Of a DNA stretch of 64,000 nucleotides, positions 42,671-51,403 are shown one piece after another; position 1 is the first letter of the stretch, and every line of letters starts with the position of its first letter. The notes under the pieces were generated by a model. It ran no database searches, was not told where the DNA came from, and was given only the letters and a program-made list of their open reading frames with translations. The DNA lies in the NCBI RefSeq assembly GCF_016110345.1, contig NZ_AP019011.1:1116001-1180000 (forward strand). The letters run 5' to 3'. Source of the stretch: Fluviibacter phosphoraccumulans. Lineage in GTDB: Bacteria; Pseudomonadota; Gammaproteobacteria; Burkholderiales; Rhodocyclaceae. Both the position numbers and the translations under genes were made by a program.

Positions 42671-45262
42671 ATGACGCATCAGCGCGCGAACACTGCCCTG
42701 GTCGAGATCCGCGAGATTCTCAAGCAGGGCCAAAAAGATTTAGCAGCTGCCTATCTGGCACGTCCTGACCATCGCGCTTATCTTGCCGGGCGGTCACAGC
42801 TCGTTGATCAGGTCCTCGAGCGACTCTGGCTGCACGAGCAGCTGCCGAACGGCAGCGCACTGATCGCCGTAGGCGGATATGGCCGCAATGAACTCTACCC
42901 GCACTCCGATATCGACGTGCTCATTGCGCTGGAATCGCCCGCCACCCCAGAGCAGGAAACGGTATTGGCGCGTTTGGTCAGTCAATTCTGGGATATCGGC
43001 TTAGCCGTTGGTCATAGTGTACGGACCATTGACGAATGCATAAGCGCTGCACAATCGGATGTTACCGTACAGACGGCGCTCTCTGAATCTCGTCTGATTT
43101 GTGGTCAGCAGACGCTGTATCAACAGCTGCAGCAGGCCATCGACGTTTGCATGGACCACGGGCAATTCATTGCCGCTAAGCTCGCCGAACAGGAAGAGCG
43201 CCACCAGCGTCATGCGTTTAGCGCATTCAGCCTGGAACCTAACTGCAAGGAAAGCCCGGGCGGTTTGCGTGACCTGCACAGCCTGAATTGGATTGCACGG
43301 GCCGCCGGGTTTGGTGGTCACGGTGACGTCTGGCAAGCCTTGCAGCAAAATGAACTCATGCAAGGGGATGAGCGTGTTGCCGTTGAACGGGCGGCTGGAT
43401 TCCTGGCAGATGTTCGGATCAGCTTGCACTTATTGACCGGCCGCGCCGAAGACCGATTGCTGTTTGATGTGCAAGGTCAAATTGCACAGCAATTCGGCTT
43501 TACCGATATTGCCAACCGTCGGGCCAGCGAGCAGTTCATGCAGCGTTACTACCGTATCGCCAAGCGCGTGACGCAAATCAATACACTGGTGCTTAAGTCG
43601 ATCAGCGAACGCCTGGCACCGGCCAGCAAACTTAAAATTCGCCGCCTCAACGAACGATTCCAGAAGGTGGGCCACAAACTGGATCTGGTCGATCCATTGA
43701 TCTATCAGAGCAACCCGTCAGCCATTCTGGAAACCTTCCTGCTGATGGAAAAACAGGGCGGCGTTCAGGAAATGACCGCACGGACGCTGCGCGCACTTTA
43801 TGCCGCACGACGCATGATTAACCGCGAATTCCGTCAGCACCCGGAAAACAAAAAACTCTTCATACAGATTCTGCGGCAGAAAAATGGTGTTCTGCATGCG
43901 CTGCGTCTGATGAACCAATTCGATATCCTGGGTCGCTATATCCCCGCATTCGGACAAATCGTGGGGCAGATGCAGCATGATCTCTTCCACGTATTTACGG
44001 TTGACCAGCATATTCTGCAAGTCGTTCGCAACATACGTCGATTTGTGCGTGAAGATTTTGCTCACGAAAATCCGTTTTGCCACCGTCTGATGACTGAATT
44101 CGAGCGGCCCTGGCTACTGGTATTGGCCGCCCTCTTCCACGATATTGCCAAAGGCCGTGGCGGCGATCATTCCGAACTCGGTATGGCGGACGCAGAGGCA
44201 TTCTGTATCAGCCACGGCTTACAGAAAAAAGATACGAGCCTGATTGTCTGGTTGGTGAAAGAACATCTCACCATGTCCGCTGTTGCGCAGAAAGAAGACA
44301 TTTCTGACCCATCCACCGTGGCGGCTTTTTGCAAACGCGTGGGCGATGCACGGCACCTCACCGCACTCTATCTACTGACTGTTGCTGACATCCGTGGCAC
44401 GAGCCCTAAAGTTTGGAACTCCTGGAAAGCGCGCCTGCTCGAAACACTCTATCGCAGCACATTGAATCGGCTGGAAGCGATTCAGGGAGACAACCCTGAA
44501 CAGCTCGGTGACATGGTCGTTCAGCGTAAACGGGACGCCCTGACCCACCTCCGCTTCTTTGCACTGGGTGACTCCGTGCAAGCACAGTTCTGGAAGCAGC
44601 TCGACGATGTGTATTTCCTCCGCCACACGGATGAGGAAATTGCCTGGCATACGCGCTGTTTGTACTACCGTACCCATGACAACAAGCCCATCGTGCGGGC
44701 ACGGCCTAACCCAGAAGGCGAAGGCATTCAGGTGCTGGCCTACGCCCCCGACCAGGCCGATTTATTTGTGCGGCTCTGCGGTTACTTCAGCTCGATTGGC
44801 TATTCGATTATGGATGCCAAAATCCATACTACCAAGCACGGTTACGCCCTCGATAGCTTTAATTTACTCGATGCCTCCAATCGTCACATGGATCGCGAAA
44901 CTTGCGCCATCATTGAGCACGATCTGATTGAAGTACTGCTCGGAAAAATCGAACCGAGTACGCCGCCCATGGGCAGAATTTCCCGACAGGTGCGCTCGTT
45001 CCCGATTACACCGGACGTGATGCTTGAACCAGACGAGAGCGGCCAGCAATACGTTCTATCGATCCGTGCTGCCGATCGCACCGGTTTGCTGTATGCCATC
45101 GCCGAAACCTTAACGCGACACGGCGCCGCATTACATACAGCGCGCATCTCGACGCTGGGCGAACGGGTCGAAGATACCTTTTTGATTTCCGGTCGTGCCT
45201 TGTCTCAAAGCCGCGACCGCCTACTGCTCGAAAACGACCTGCTGGAACAACTGAAAATCTAA
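42671..45262 (+). CDS. glnD: Bifunctional uridylyltransferase/uridylyl-removing enzyme GlnD
   Basis: Senses glutamine and modifies or demodifies PII proteins to control nitrogen metabolism. The 863-residue protein has the nucleotidyltransferase domain (GGYGRNELYPHSDIDVL, near residues 70-86), the central PII-uridylyl transferase region, an HD domain (AALFHDIAKGRGGDHSELG, residues near 485) and two C-terminal ACT domains (LFVRLCGYFSSIGYSIMDA; SIRAADRTGLLYAIAETL). map-glnD is the usual order in proteobacteria. No PII gene (glnB/glnK) is in the window. Confidence 0.97.
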   Translation: MTHQRANTALVEIREILKQGQKDLAAAYLARPDHRAYLAGRSQLVDQVLERLWLHEQLPNGSALIAVGGYGRNELYPHSDIDVLIALESPATPEQETVLARLVSQFWDIGLAVGHSVRTIDECISAAQSDVTVQTALSESRLICGQQTLYQQLQQAIDVCMDHGQFIAAKLAEQEERHQRHAFSAFSLEPNCKESPGGLRDLHSLNWIARAAGFGGHGDVWQALQQNELMQGDERVAVERAAGFLADVRISLHLLTGRAEDRLLFDVQGQIAQQFGFTDIANRRASEQFMQRYYRIAKRVTQINTLVLKSISERLAPASKLKIRRLNERFQKVGHKLDLVDPLIYQSNPSAILETFLLMEKQGGVQEMTARTLRALYAARRMINREFRQHPENKKLFIQILRQKNGVLHALRLMNQFDILGRYIPAFGQIVGQMQHDLFHVFTVDQHILQVVRNIRRFVREDFAHENPFCHRLMTEFERPWLLVLAALFHDIAKGRGGDHSELGMADAEAFCISHGLQKKDTSLIVWLVKEHLTMSAVAQKEDISDPSTVAAFCKRVGDARHLTALYLLTVADIRGTSPKVWNSWKARLLETLYRSTLNRLEAIQGDNPEQLGDMVVQRKRDALTHLRFFALGDSVQAQFWKQLDDVYFLRHTDEEIAWHTRCLYYRTHDNKPIVRARPNPEGEGIQVLAYAPDQADLFVRLCGYFSSIGYSIMDAKIHTTKHGYALDSFNLLDASNRHMDRETCAIIEHDLIEVLLGKIEPSTPPMGRISRQVRSFPITPDVMLEPDESGQQYVLSIRAADRTGLLYAIAETLTRHGAALHTARISTLGERVEDTFLISGRALSQSRDRLLLENDLLEQLKI

Positions 45263-45275
45263 ATTACGCAGGCGT

Positions 45276-46049
45276 TTAACCCGGTGCTTTACAGCCAACC
45301 AATGTTTCAATGATCCGGCGCACCTTACACATCGCCTCTTCAAGCACCGGCCCCAATGCACTGAATTCGATCCCGTTGGCGCTTTCGCCAATCCCGGCGG
45401 CATAGTTGGCGACCACATTCAGCTGGGCGTAGGGTATGCCCAATTCACGGGCAAGAACCCCTTCCGGCATGCCAGTCATGCCGACCACATCAGCACCATC
45501 ACCGGCCAGGCGACGAATTTCAGCCGCAGTTTCCAAGCGTGGCCCTTGCGTACAGGCGTAAACACCGCCATCACGCACGTTAAAACCCAACAGGTCAGCA
45601 ACCCCTAACAGCTGCGATCTTAACGCGGACGAGAACGGGTTCGTAAAATCGATGTGCATGCTCACACCAGGCTCTGATCCATAAAACGTGGACGCTCTAC
45701 CCCACGTGTAATCAATGAGTTGATCGGGAACAACCAGGTCGCCAGGACTCAGCATCGGGTGGATGGAACCGACGGAACCAACGGCGACAATGCCCGTCAC
45801 CCCCAGTTCATGAAGCGCATAAATATTGGCGCGATAATTGATGTGGTCCGGTTGTATCGTATGGCCATGACCGTGCCTGGCCAGAAACACCATGGGTTGA
45901 TCACAAATACAGCCCAAGGTCATCGGACATGAAGGTTCCCCGTAGGGCGTGCGAACAAAGCGCCGATGCGCACCTTCCAGAATGGTCAGATGGTTCAGAC
46001 CACTGCCGCCAATGATCGCCAGAAACTGCGGTTTTTCTGTTGTAGCCAT
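45276..46049 (-). CDS. mtnP: S-methyl-5'-thioinosine phosphorylase (MTAP/PNP family)
   Basis: Probably cleaves S-methyl-5'-thioinosine to hypoxanthine and methylthioribose 1-phosphate. The 257-residue protein has AIIGGSGLNHL, TPYGEPS, FLARHGHGH, NYRANIYALHELG, GVYACTQGPRLETAAEIR and DVVGMTGMPEGVLARELG. It resembles the Pseudomonas aeruginosa MTI phosphorylase, including the THIDF-like stretch (HIDFTNPF). Methylthioadenosine (MTA) phosphorylase is the alternative. The gene for hypoxanthine phosphoribosyltransferase lies two genes upstream, which fits the inosine route because Hpt would reuse the released base. The ATG at 46049 was preferred over a start four codons earlier. Confidence 0.86.
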   Translation of the reverse strand: MATTEKPQFLAIIGGSGLNHLTILEGAHRRFVRTPYGEPSCPMTLGCICDQPMVFLARHGHGHTIQPDHINYRANIYALHELGVTGIVAVGSVGSIHPMLSPGDLVVPDQLIDYTWGRASTFYGSEPGVSMHIDFTNPFSSALRSQLLGVADLLGFNVRDGGVYACTQGPRLETAAEIRRLAGDGADVVGMTGMPEGVLARELGIPYAQLNVVANYAAGIGESANGIEFSALGPVLEEAMCKVRRIIETLVGCKAPG

Positions 46050-46072
46050 GGGGTCCTTCACTGGTTTATTGT

Positions 46073-46798
46073 CTACGTAGCAGCCGTTGGCTCAATTCGA
46101 TGCAAGGTAGCTTCGCCGAGTACCGGCACAATACCTGTCGGCGCACCCTTCGGCATCGGCGAAACGGGCGCCTGCAACTTGCGAAACTGAACATCCGCTG
46201 GCGTGACCCGGAATGGACTCGCACCAATCACGGAGGTTGTGATCAGTTGCGCCATCGTCTCGCGTCCGGCATCTTTCATGGCCCAGGGAAATGCCGTCCT
46301 GTCTGCCACGTGAACCGTACGAATACTACTTACCTGCCCGGCCAACGCAACGGCCGCCTGTTGAAAAGCTAAACGGTATTGCATCACCGCATAGTGTTCC
46401 GGAACATCTCTTGGCAAAGCCTCTGCGGGGGCACCAGCGATCCAGAGCACCATCGCCTCCGGCGCAAACTCAGCCAGATCCTGAATCAGCAACGCGTGAG
46501 CCTGACGGATGTCCGCCAGGCCGAAGGTTGCCTCCGGCACCCGTGCTCGCGCAGCTTCCAGACAATCCATGCGGTTATCCAATGCAAAGACACGTTTGCC
46601 GTGGCGAAACAAGGCAGCGGTTGAAGCCCCGAACCCACAACCGATTTCTAGTACACGCGCCGCTTTTACCCGGCTACAGAGCCAATCGTAGGCACCCTGT
46701 TTATCCAGATCAAGGGCTTCGCTTGACCAGCGCGCCAGGGTGTCCGCAATTGGTTCAGCCAGTGCTGAGGTCTGGTGATCAAGGCGCTGTTGTTTCAT
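46073..46798 (-). CDS. Class I SAM-dependent methyltransferase, substrate unknown
   Basis: The 241-residue protein has a clear motif I VLEIGCGFGASTAALF and acidic motif II FALDNRMDCLEAARARVPEA, followed by DIRQAH. An N-terminal segment (SALAEPIADTLARWSSEALD) precedes the Rossmann core. It does not match a substrate-defined family that I recognise. It overlaps the hpt stop with a 4-base ATGA and is followed by mtnP, so it probably belongs to the same purine/thiopurine salvage unit or uses a related nucleotide. The ATG at 46798 was chosen; upstream codons overlap hpt. Confidence 0.8.
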   Translation of the reverse strand: MKQQRLDHQTSALAEPIADTLARWSSEALDLDKQGAYDWLCSRVKAARVLEIGCGFGASTAALFRHGKRVFALDNRMDCLEAARARVPEATFGLADIRQAHALLIQDLAEFAPEAMVLWIAGAPAEALPRDVPEHYAVMQYRLAFQQAAVALAGQVSSIRTVHVADRTAFPWAMKDAGRETMAQLITTSVIGASPFRVTPADVQFRKLQAPVSPMPKGAPTGIVPVLGEATLHRIEPTAAT

Positions 46799-47328
46799 GT
46801 CGGCGCCGTCGCCACAAAAATTCCATTCGCATTGCGCCACAGGCCGTCGACATCCAAGCCAAATCCGTACACATAACGATCGGGCGTCTTTAATGCCGGA
46901 TAGTCAGGCGCACAGGGTTGCGGCACGGACTTTTGTTTGTGGGTCAGTACCGCAATCTCAGTGCTACGCGCCCCCGCCGCTTTGAGCCACTGAGCGATTT
47001 CGTGCAGCGTTACCCCTTCGTCCAGAATATCGTCAAGCAGCAGCACCTCCCGGTCCATCACCGCATGCCTGGGGCGTGCCATCCATTCGAGTTGACCGCC
47101 GGTGCGAGCGTCACCATATCGACTGGCATGCACATAATCAAGATCCAGCGAGAATTTCAGACGCGGCAGCAAATGACCGGCATACACCAATGCGCCGGTC
47201 ATGACACAAAGTACCAATGGCCGCGACTGCGCATAGCGCGCATTCAGACGAGTTGCCTGCTGATCCATCAGCGCATCAATCGCCGTGCGGTCGTAAAGAC
47301 ATTCGGCTAGATGTGGATCGTGCTGCAT
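46795..47328 (-). CDS. hpt: Hypoxanthine-guanine phosphoribosyltransferase
   Basis: Salvages hypoxanthine or guanine to IMP or GMP with PRPP. The 177-residue type I phosphoribosyltransferase has VLCVMTGALVYAGHLLP near the N-terminus and the PRPP loop LLDDILDEGVTLHEIAQWL. The C-terminal sequence (TPDRYVYGFGLDVDGLWRN) carries the base-binding and FGLD motifs. It follows galU by 17 bases and overlaps the methyltransferase gene. Confidence 0.94.
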   Translation of the reverse strand: MQHDPHLAECLYDRTAIDALMDQQATRLNARYAQSRPLVLCVMTGALVYAGHLLPRLKFSLDLDYVHASRYGDARTGGQLEWMARPRHAVMDREVLLLDDILDEGVTLHEIAQWLKAAGARSTEIAVLTHKQKSVPQPCAPDYPALKTPDRYVYGFGLDVDGLWRNANGIFVATAPT

Positions 47329-47345
47329 CTTTGCGGCCCTGGCTC

Positions 47346-48212
47346 TTATTTAATCGATGCGAGGTATTGTGTAAATTCGGCACCCACTTCGTGATGACGC
47401 TGCCCCAGCGCGACCGTGGCTTTGAGATAACCCAGTTTGGAGCCGCAGTCATAACGCACGCCGTCATAGCGATAAGCCAGTACCTGCTCTTCTGACAACA
47501 AACTGGCAATGCCATCCGTCAGTTGAATCTCGCCACCGGCGCCCGGCTGGACATTCTCAAGATGATGAAAAATCCGACCGGACAAGATATAGCGACCGAC
47601 CACGGCCAGAGTTGAAGGCGCTGAGGCCGGATCCGGCTTTTCGACAATCGCATTCACTTGTTCGAGGCGATCAGAGACCGTACGCGCATCAACAATGCCG
47701 TAGCTTTTGGTATCGGCTCGGGGCACATCCTGCACGCCCAAAACCGAACAGCGGTAATAGTCGTAGCAATCCACCATCTGCTTCATCACGGGTGTTGTGC
47801 CGTCCAGCAGGTCATCGGCCAACAGCACCGCAAAAGGTTCATCACCAATCACCGGCTTCGCACAAAGCACCGCATGCCCCAGACCCAAAGGCTCTGACTG
47901 ACGGATGTAGATACAGTTCACATGCTTAGGCAAGATATTTTGCACAATGTCCAGCAAGGCTTGCTTATTCTTCTGGGCCAGTTCGCTCTCAAGTTCGTAG
48001 GCCTTGTCAAAGTGATCCTCAATAGCGCGCTTGCTGCGCCCCGTCACGAAGACCATTTCCGTAATACCCGCCGCCACCGCCTCTTCCACGGCATACTGAA
48101 TCAATGGCTTGTCGACCACCGTTAGCATCTCTTTAGGGCTGGCCTTGGTCGCTGGCAGAAACCGGGTGCCTAAACCTGCCACAGGAAAGACTGCCTTACG
48201 AATCTTTTTCAT
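47346..48212 (-). CDS. galU: UTP-glucose-1-phosphate uridylyltransferase
   Basis: Forms UDP-glucose from glucose 1-phosphate and UTP for surface polysaccharides. The 288-residue protein has the N-terminal nucleotide loop GLGTRFLPATKASPKEML, the TGRSKRAIEDHFD block, and FAVLLADDLLDG with the metal-binding Asp pair. The ATG at 48212 starts MKKIRKAVFPVAGLG. It follows ligA by 34 bases on the same strand. Confidence 0.96.
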   Translation of the reverse strand: MKKIRKAVFPVAGLGTRFLPATKASPKEMLTVVDKPLIQYAVEEAVAAGITEMVFVTGRSKRAIEDHFDKAYELESELAQKNKQALLDIVQNILPKHVNCIYIRQSEPLGLGHAVLCAKPVIGDEPFAVLLADDLLDGTTPVMKQMVDCYDYYRCSVLGVQDVPRADTKSYGIVDARTVSDRLEQVNAIVEKPDPASAPSTLAVVGRYILSGRIFHHLENVQPGAGGEIQLTDGIASLLSEEQVLAYRYDGVRYDCGSKLGYLKATVALGQRHHEVGAEFTQYLASIK

Positions 48213-48246
48213 TGAATACTCCACTCCGTATCGACTGCATTAATTT

Positions 48247-50283
48247 TTATGATTGTAAACGTTTCAGAAATTCAGACTCATCAAGGATCTCGATCCCCAG
48301 ACTGCGCGCTTTGTCCAGTTTCGAACCTGCTGCCTCTCCCGCAACCACCCAATACGTCTTGGCAGAAACAGAACCCGAGGCCTTACCACCCGCTGCTTCA
48401 ATCAATGCCTTGGCTTCATCACGGCTCAAGTTAGGCAACGTGCCGGTCAATACCACCGTCTTACCCAGTAGCGGCCCTTCTGCAACCTGCGTCGGCAGAT
48501 CTTCCCAATGCATACCGGCCGCTTGCAGGCGGGCTAAAACCTCGCGGTTATGCGCCTCGGCAAAAAACGAGACGATCGAATCAGCGACCACAGGCCCCAC
48601 ATCCGGTACTTGCATCAGGACCGTCTGATCGGCCTGCATCAGCGCATCCATCGAGCCCATGTAGCGGGCCAGATCTTTGGCCGTTTGCTCGCCCACATTG
48701 CGAATACCCAGCGCATAAATCAGTCGATCCAATCTTGCCTGGCGGCTATTTTGAATCGCTGCGACCAGATTCTCGGCGGATTTATCGGCAAACCGATCCA
48801 GCGCGGTCAATTGTGCCACCGTCAAGGTGTAAAGATCGGCGGGCGAATGCACGAGCCCTGCGTCGACCAGTTGATCTACAATTTTTTCGCCCAGTCCTTC
48901 AATATCCATGGCGCGCCTCGAGGCAAAATGGCGCAAGGCTTGTTTGCGCTGGGCCGGGCAAACCAAGCCACCGGTACAGCGGGCAACCGCTTCACCGGGT
49001 AGGCGTTCAATATGAGAACCACACTCCGGGCACAGAGGCGGGCAGGCCATTAACGGAAAGCGCGCGTGCCCTGCCTCGTCAACGGGTCGACGATCCGGCA
49101 ATGAAGCAACCACTTCCGGAATCACATCCCCTGCCCGTCGCACCACAACCGTATCGCCAACACGGATGTCCTTACGGGCCAACTCGATAAAATTATGCAG
49201 TGTGGCGTTCGTGACCGTCACCCCGCCGACAAACACCGGTTCCAGACGGGCAACTGGCGTTACCGCCCCCGTACGGCCAATTTGCACGTCAATCGCCTCG
49301 ACCCGTGACAACACCTCTTCGGCTGGAAACTTATGTGCAATCACAAAGCGTGGTGCACGGGAGACAAAGCCCAATTGCGCCTGCTGATCTCGGCGGTTCA
49401 CTTTGTAAACCACCCCGTCTATGTCGTAGGGCAAGGTCGGTCGTTGCCTGCCCATGGTGTCGTAATAGCCCAGCAAACCTGCCGCCCCATGCACCACAGC
49501 CCGCGACGCTGCCACGCGAAAACCCAGCATGGCCAACCAATCGAGTACCCCGGCTTGGGTATCAGGCACCATGGCTTGATCACTGGTCTCACCGATACCA
49601 TAAGCAAAAAAACTGAGCGGTCGCCGGGCAGTGATTGCCGAATCAAGCTGCCGTAAACTGCCCGCTGCCGCATTGCGCGGGTTGGCGAAGGTTTTCTCGC
49701 CTGCGGCTTCTTGGGCCGCATTAAGCTTGGCAAAATCAGCACGGCGAATCAGCACTTCACCGCGCACCTCCAAGCGTCCCTTGGGGTCTGGTGAATTCAG
49801 ACGCAAGGGCACACTGTGAATCGTGCGCACGTTCAGCGTGACATTTTCTCCCGTGGCCCCATCCCCGCGCGTCGCACCCAGCTGAAATAGCCCATCTTCA
49901 TAGACCAGCGATATCGCCAGGCCGTCGAACTTGGGTTCACAGGCATAAGCAATGGGTGGGCTGTTTTCAGAAAGCGCCAACAATTCGCGACAGCGCCGAT
50001 CAAAGGCCGTCACTTCTTCCGCCGTAAAGGCGTTATTGATCGAGAGCATGGGCGTCTGATGCGTCACCGTATCAAACGCTGCCAAGGGCGGCGCCCCCAC
50101 GCGCTGCGTCGGTGATTCAGGACAGACTAACGTTGGATGGGCGGTCTCCAGCGACTCCAGTTCACGAAATAGCTGGTCATATTCGGCATCCGGCACTTCT
50201 GGCGCATCACATACGTAATAAGCGTACGCGTAGCGGTCAAGCAATGCGCGTAATTGAGCGGCGCGCTCAGACACCTTCAGCAT
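48247..50283 (-). CDS. ligA: NAD-dependent DNA ligase LigA
   Basis: Seals nicks in DNA using NAD. From the ATG at 50283 the protein has 678 residues, close to E. coli LigA. The domains in order are Ia (about 1-70, contains YAYAYYVCD), adenylation with Lys118 in EPKFDGLAI, OB-fold (RTGAVTPVARLEPVFVGG), the four-Cys zinc finger (CPECGSHI, CTGGLVCPAQR), helix-hairpin-helix region (DVGPVVADSIVSFF) and a C-terminal BRCT domain (GKTVVLTGTLPNLSRDEAKA). A GTG at 50337 gives an 18-residue extension with little family support. It follows zipA, as in many proteobacteria. Confidence 0.95.
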   Translation of the reverse strand: MLKVSERAAQLRALLDRYAYAYYVCDAPEVPDAEYDQLFRELESLETAHPTLVCPESPTQRVGAPPLAAFDTVTHQTPMLSINNAFTAEEVTAFDRRCRELLALSENSPPIAYACEPKFDGLAISLVYEDGLFQLGATRGDGATGENVTLNVRTIHSVPLRLNSPDPKGRLEVRGEVLIRRADFAKLNAAQEAAGEKTFANPRNAAAGSLRQLDSAITARRPLSFFAYGIGETSDQAMVPDTQAGVLDWLAMLGFRVAASRAVVHGAAGLLGYYDTMGRQRPTLPYDIDGVVYKVNRRDQQAQLGFVSRAPRFVIAHKFPAEEVLSRVEAIDVQIGRTGAVTPVARLEPVFVGGVTVTNATLHNFIELARKDIRVGDTVVVRRAGDVIPEVVASLPDRRPVDEAGHARFPLMACPPLCPECGSHIERLPGEAVARCTGGLVCPAQRKQALRHFASRRAMDIEGLGEKIVDQLVDAGLVHSPADLYTLTVAQLTALDRFADKSAENLVAAIQNSRQARLDRLIYALGIRNVGEQTAKDLARYMGSMDALMQADQTVLMQVPDVGPVVADSIVSFFAEAHNREVLARLQAAGMHWEDLPTQVAEGPLLGKTVVLTGTLPNLSRDEAKALIEAAGGKASGSVSAKTYWVVAGEAAGSKLDKARSLGIEILDESEFLKRLQS

Positions 50284-50345
50284 TGCCGAGGTTTCCCCGG
50301 AGACTTCGGGGGCACTGAAATCAAAAGCGTCCTGCACCGCGCCAA

Positions 50346-51401
50346 TCAGGAAAACAAACGACGCGCCAACGCAGAGCCGGGTTCAATCCCCTGAGCCTGG
50401 AGCATGGCATTGAGGCGGATCACCTGATGCACCAGAAGCCCCATTCCCTCGTCACTCATCGTTCGTCCTGCGTCATCCACGATGTCCGCATCCAGTTCAT
50501 TGGCCAATGTCCGGGCCAGATCCAGCATTTCAACCACCACCGTATCCGGTCCCAGCACGTGCGGAAAATCCAGAATCAAACTGACGAGCGAGGTGTTCGG
50601 ATCTGCTTGCACCTGGAAATCAACCTGCCCCAGCAAACCCACGCACGCATAATTGGGGAACTCGCCCGTTAGCCCAAAACGACCGGCTTCACGTGAGAGT
50701 TTTTCAAAGGCGGTCGCTGGTTCTTGTCTGGACTTGAGATTAAGGCTGATCAGCGTGTCGACGCGAACGCAAAACGCATCCAGATTGGTTGCACGATCGA
50801 GCAGCGTGGATTCAGACTCTACGGACAAGCCGGCCGAGAGCATCTGCGCCAGACTTTCCAGTGATCGAATCCATTGATGCAGCGTATCTGGGTTAACCGG
50901 GCCAAGTCGTGAAGCCAGTTGCAGACGCCCGCGTAAATTACTGACCAAGGCATCTGCCGGCAATGCCTCTGCCCGATGCCAGGCGTCACCGGAATAAAAC
51001 TCCACACGCTCGAAGCGTTCAGCGCCCATTTGATTCAGCGTCTCACGAATCGAACCCGCGGTTCGGGGTTCGTAAAACCGCAAGGTTGCAATCGCATCCA
51101 CCCACGACTCAACTTCAATCAGTGCCGGGAGGGGTTCAAGGTTGGTCACGGCTTGCGTCTCAGACAGCGCTGGCTCAACGGGCTGATCCGCAGCCATTGT
51201 TGAATCCATTGCCCCGTCAGAATGATCCCAGCTGGGTTCCTGACGACCGCCCGCCGTGTCGTCAGTCGTTGTCAGCGGCTCATCCGACGGTTCGGGCGCG
51301 TTTTTTTGACGGTACTTGCGTTCGAGCCAACGGTTATAGACCACCACCAGCACAATGGCAAAAAGACCCAGACCCAAGAGACTCAGTTGCAGTTCGTTCA
51401 T
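50346..51401 (-). CDS. zipA: ZipA-like cell division protein (FtsZ-binding C-terminal domain)
   Basis: A 351-residue protein with an N-terminal membrane anchor (residues about 4-23, LQLSLLGLGLFAIVLVVVYN), a charged and acidic linker, and a C-terminal domain similar to the FtsZ-binding fold of ZipA (about 195-345, with GRFGLTGEFPNYACVGLL and SLILDFPHVLGPDTVVVEMLDLARTLA). Its position between smc and ligA is the usual site of zipA in beta- and gammaproteobacteria. ZipA is poorly conserved, so the name rests partly on position. It starts 2 bases after smc. Confidence 0.8.
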   Translation of the reverse strand: MNELQLSLLGLGLFAIVLVVVYNRWLERKYRQKNAPEPSDEPLTTTDDTAGGRQEPSWDHSDGAMDSTMAADQPVEPALSETQAVTNLEPLPALIEVESWVDAIATLRFYEPRTAGSIRETLNQMGAERFERVEFYSGDAWHRAEALPADALVSNLRGRLQLASRLGPVNPDTLHQWIRSLESLAQMLSAGLSVESESTLLDRATNLDAFCVRVDTLISLNLKSRQEPATAFEKLSREAGRFGLTGEFPNYACVGLLGQVDFQVQADPNTSLVSLILDFPHVLGPDTVVVEMLDLARTLANELDADIVDDAGRTMSDEGMGLLVHQVIRLNAMLQAQGIEPGSALARRLFS

Positions 51402-51403
51402 GA

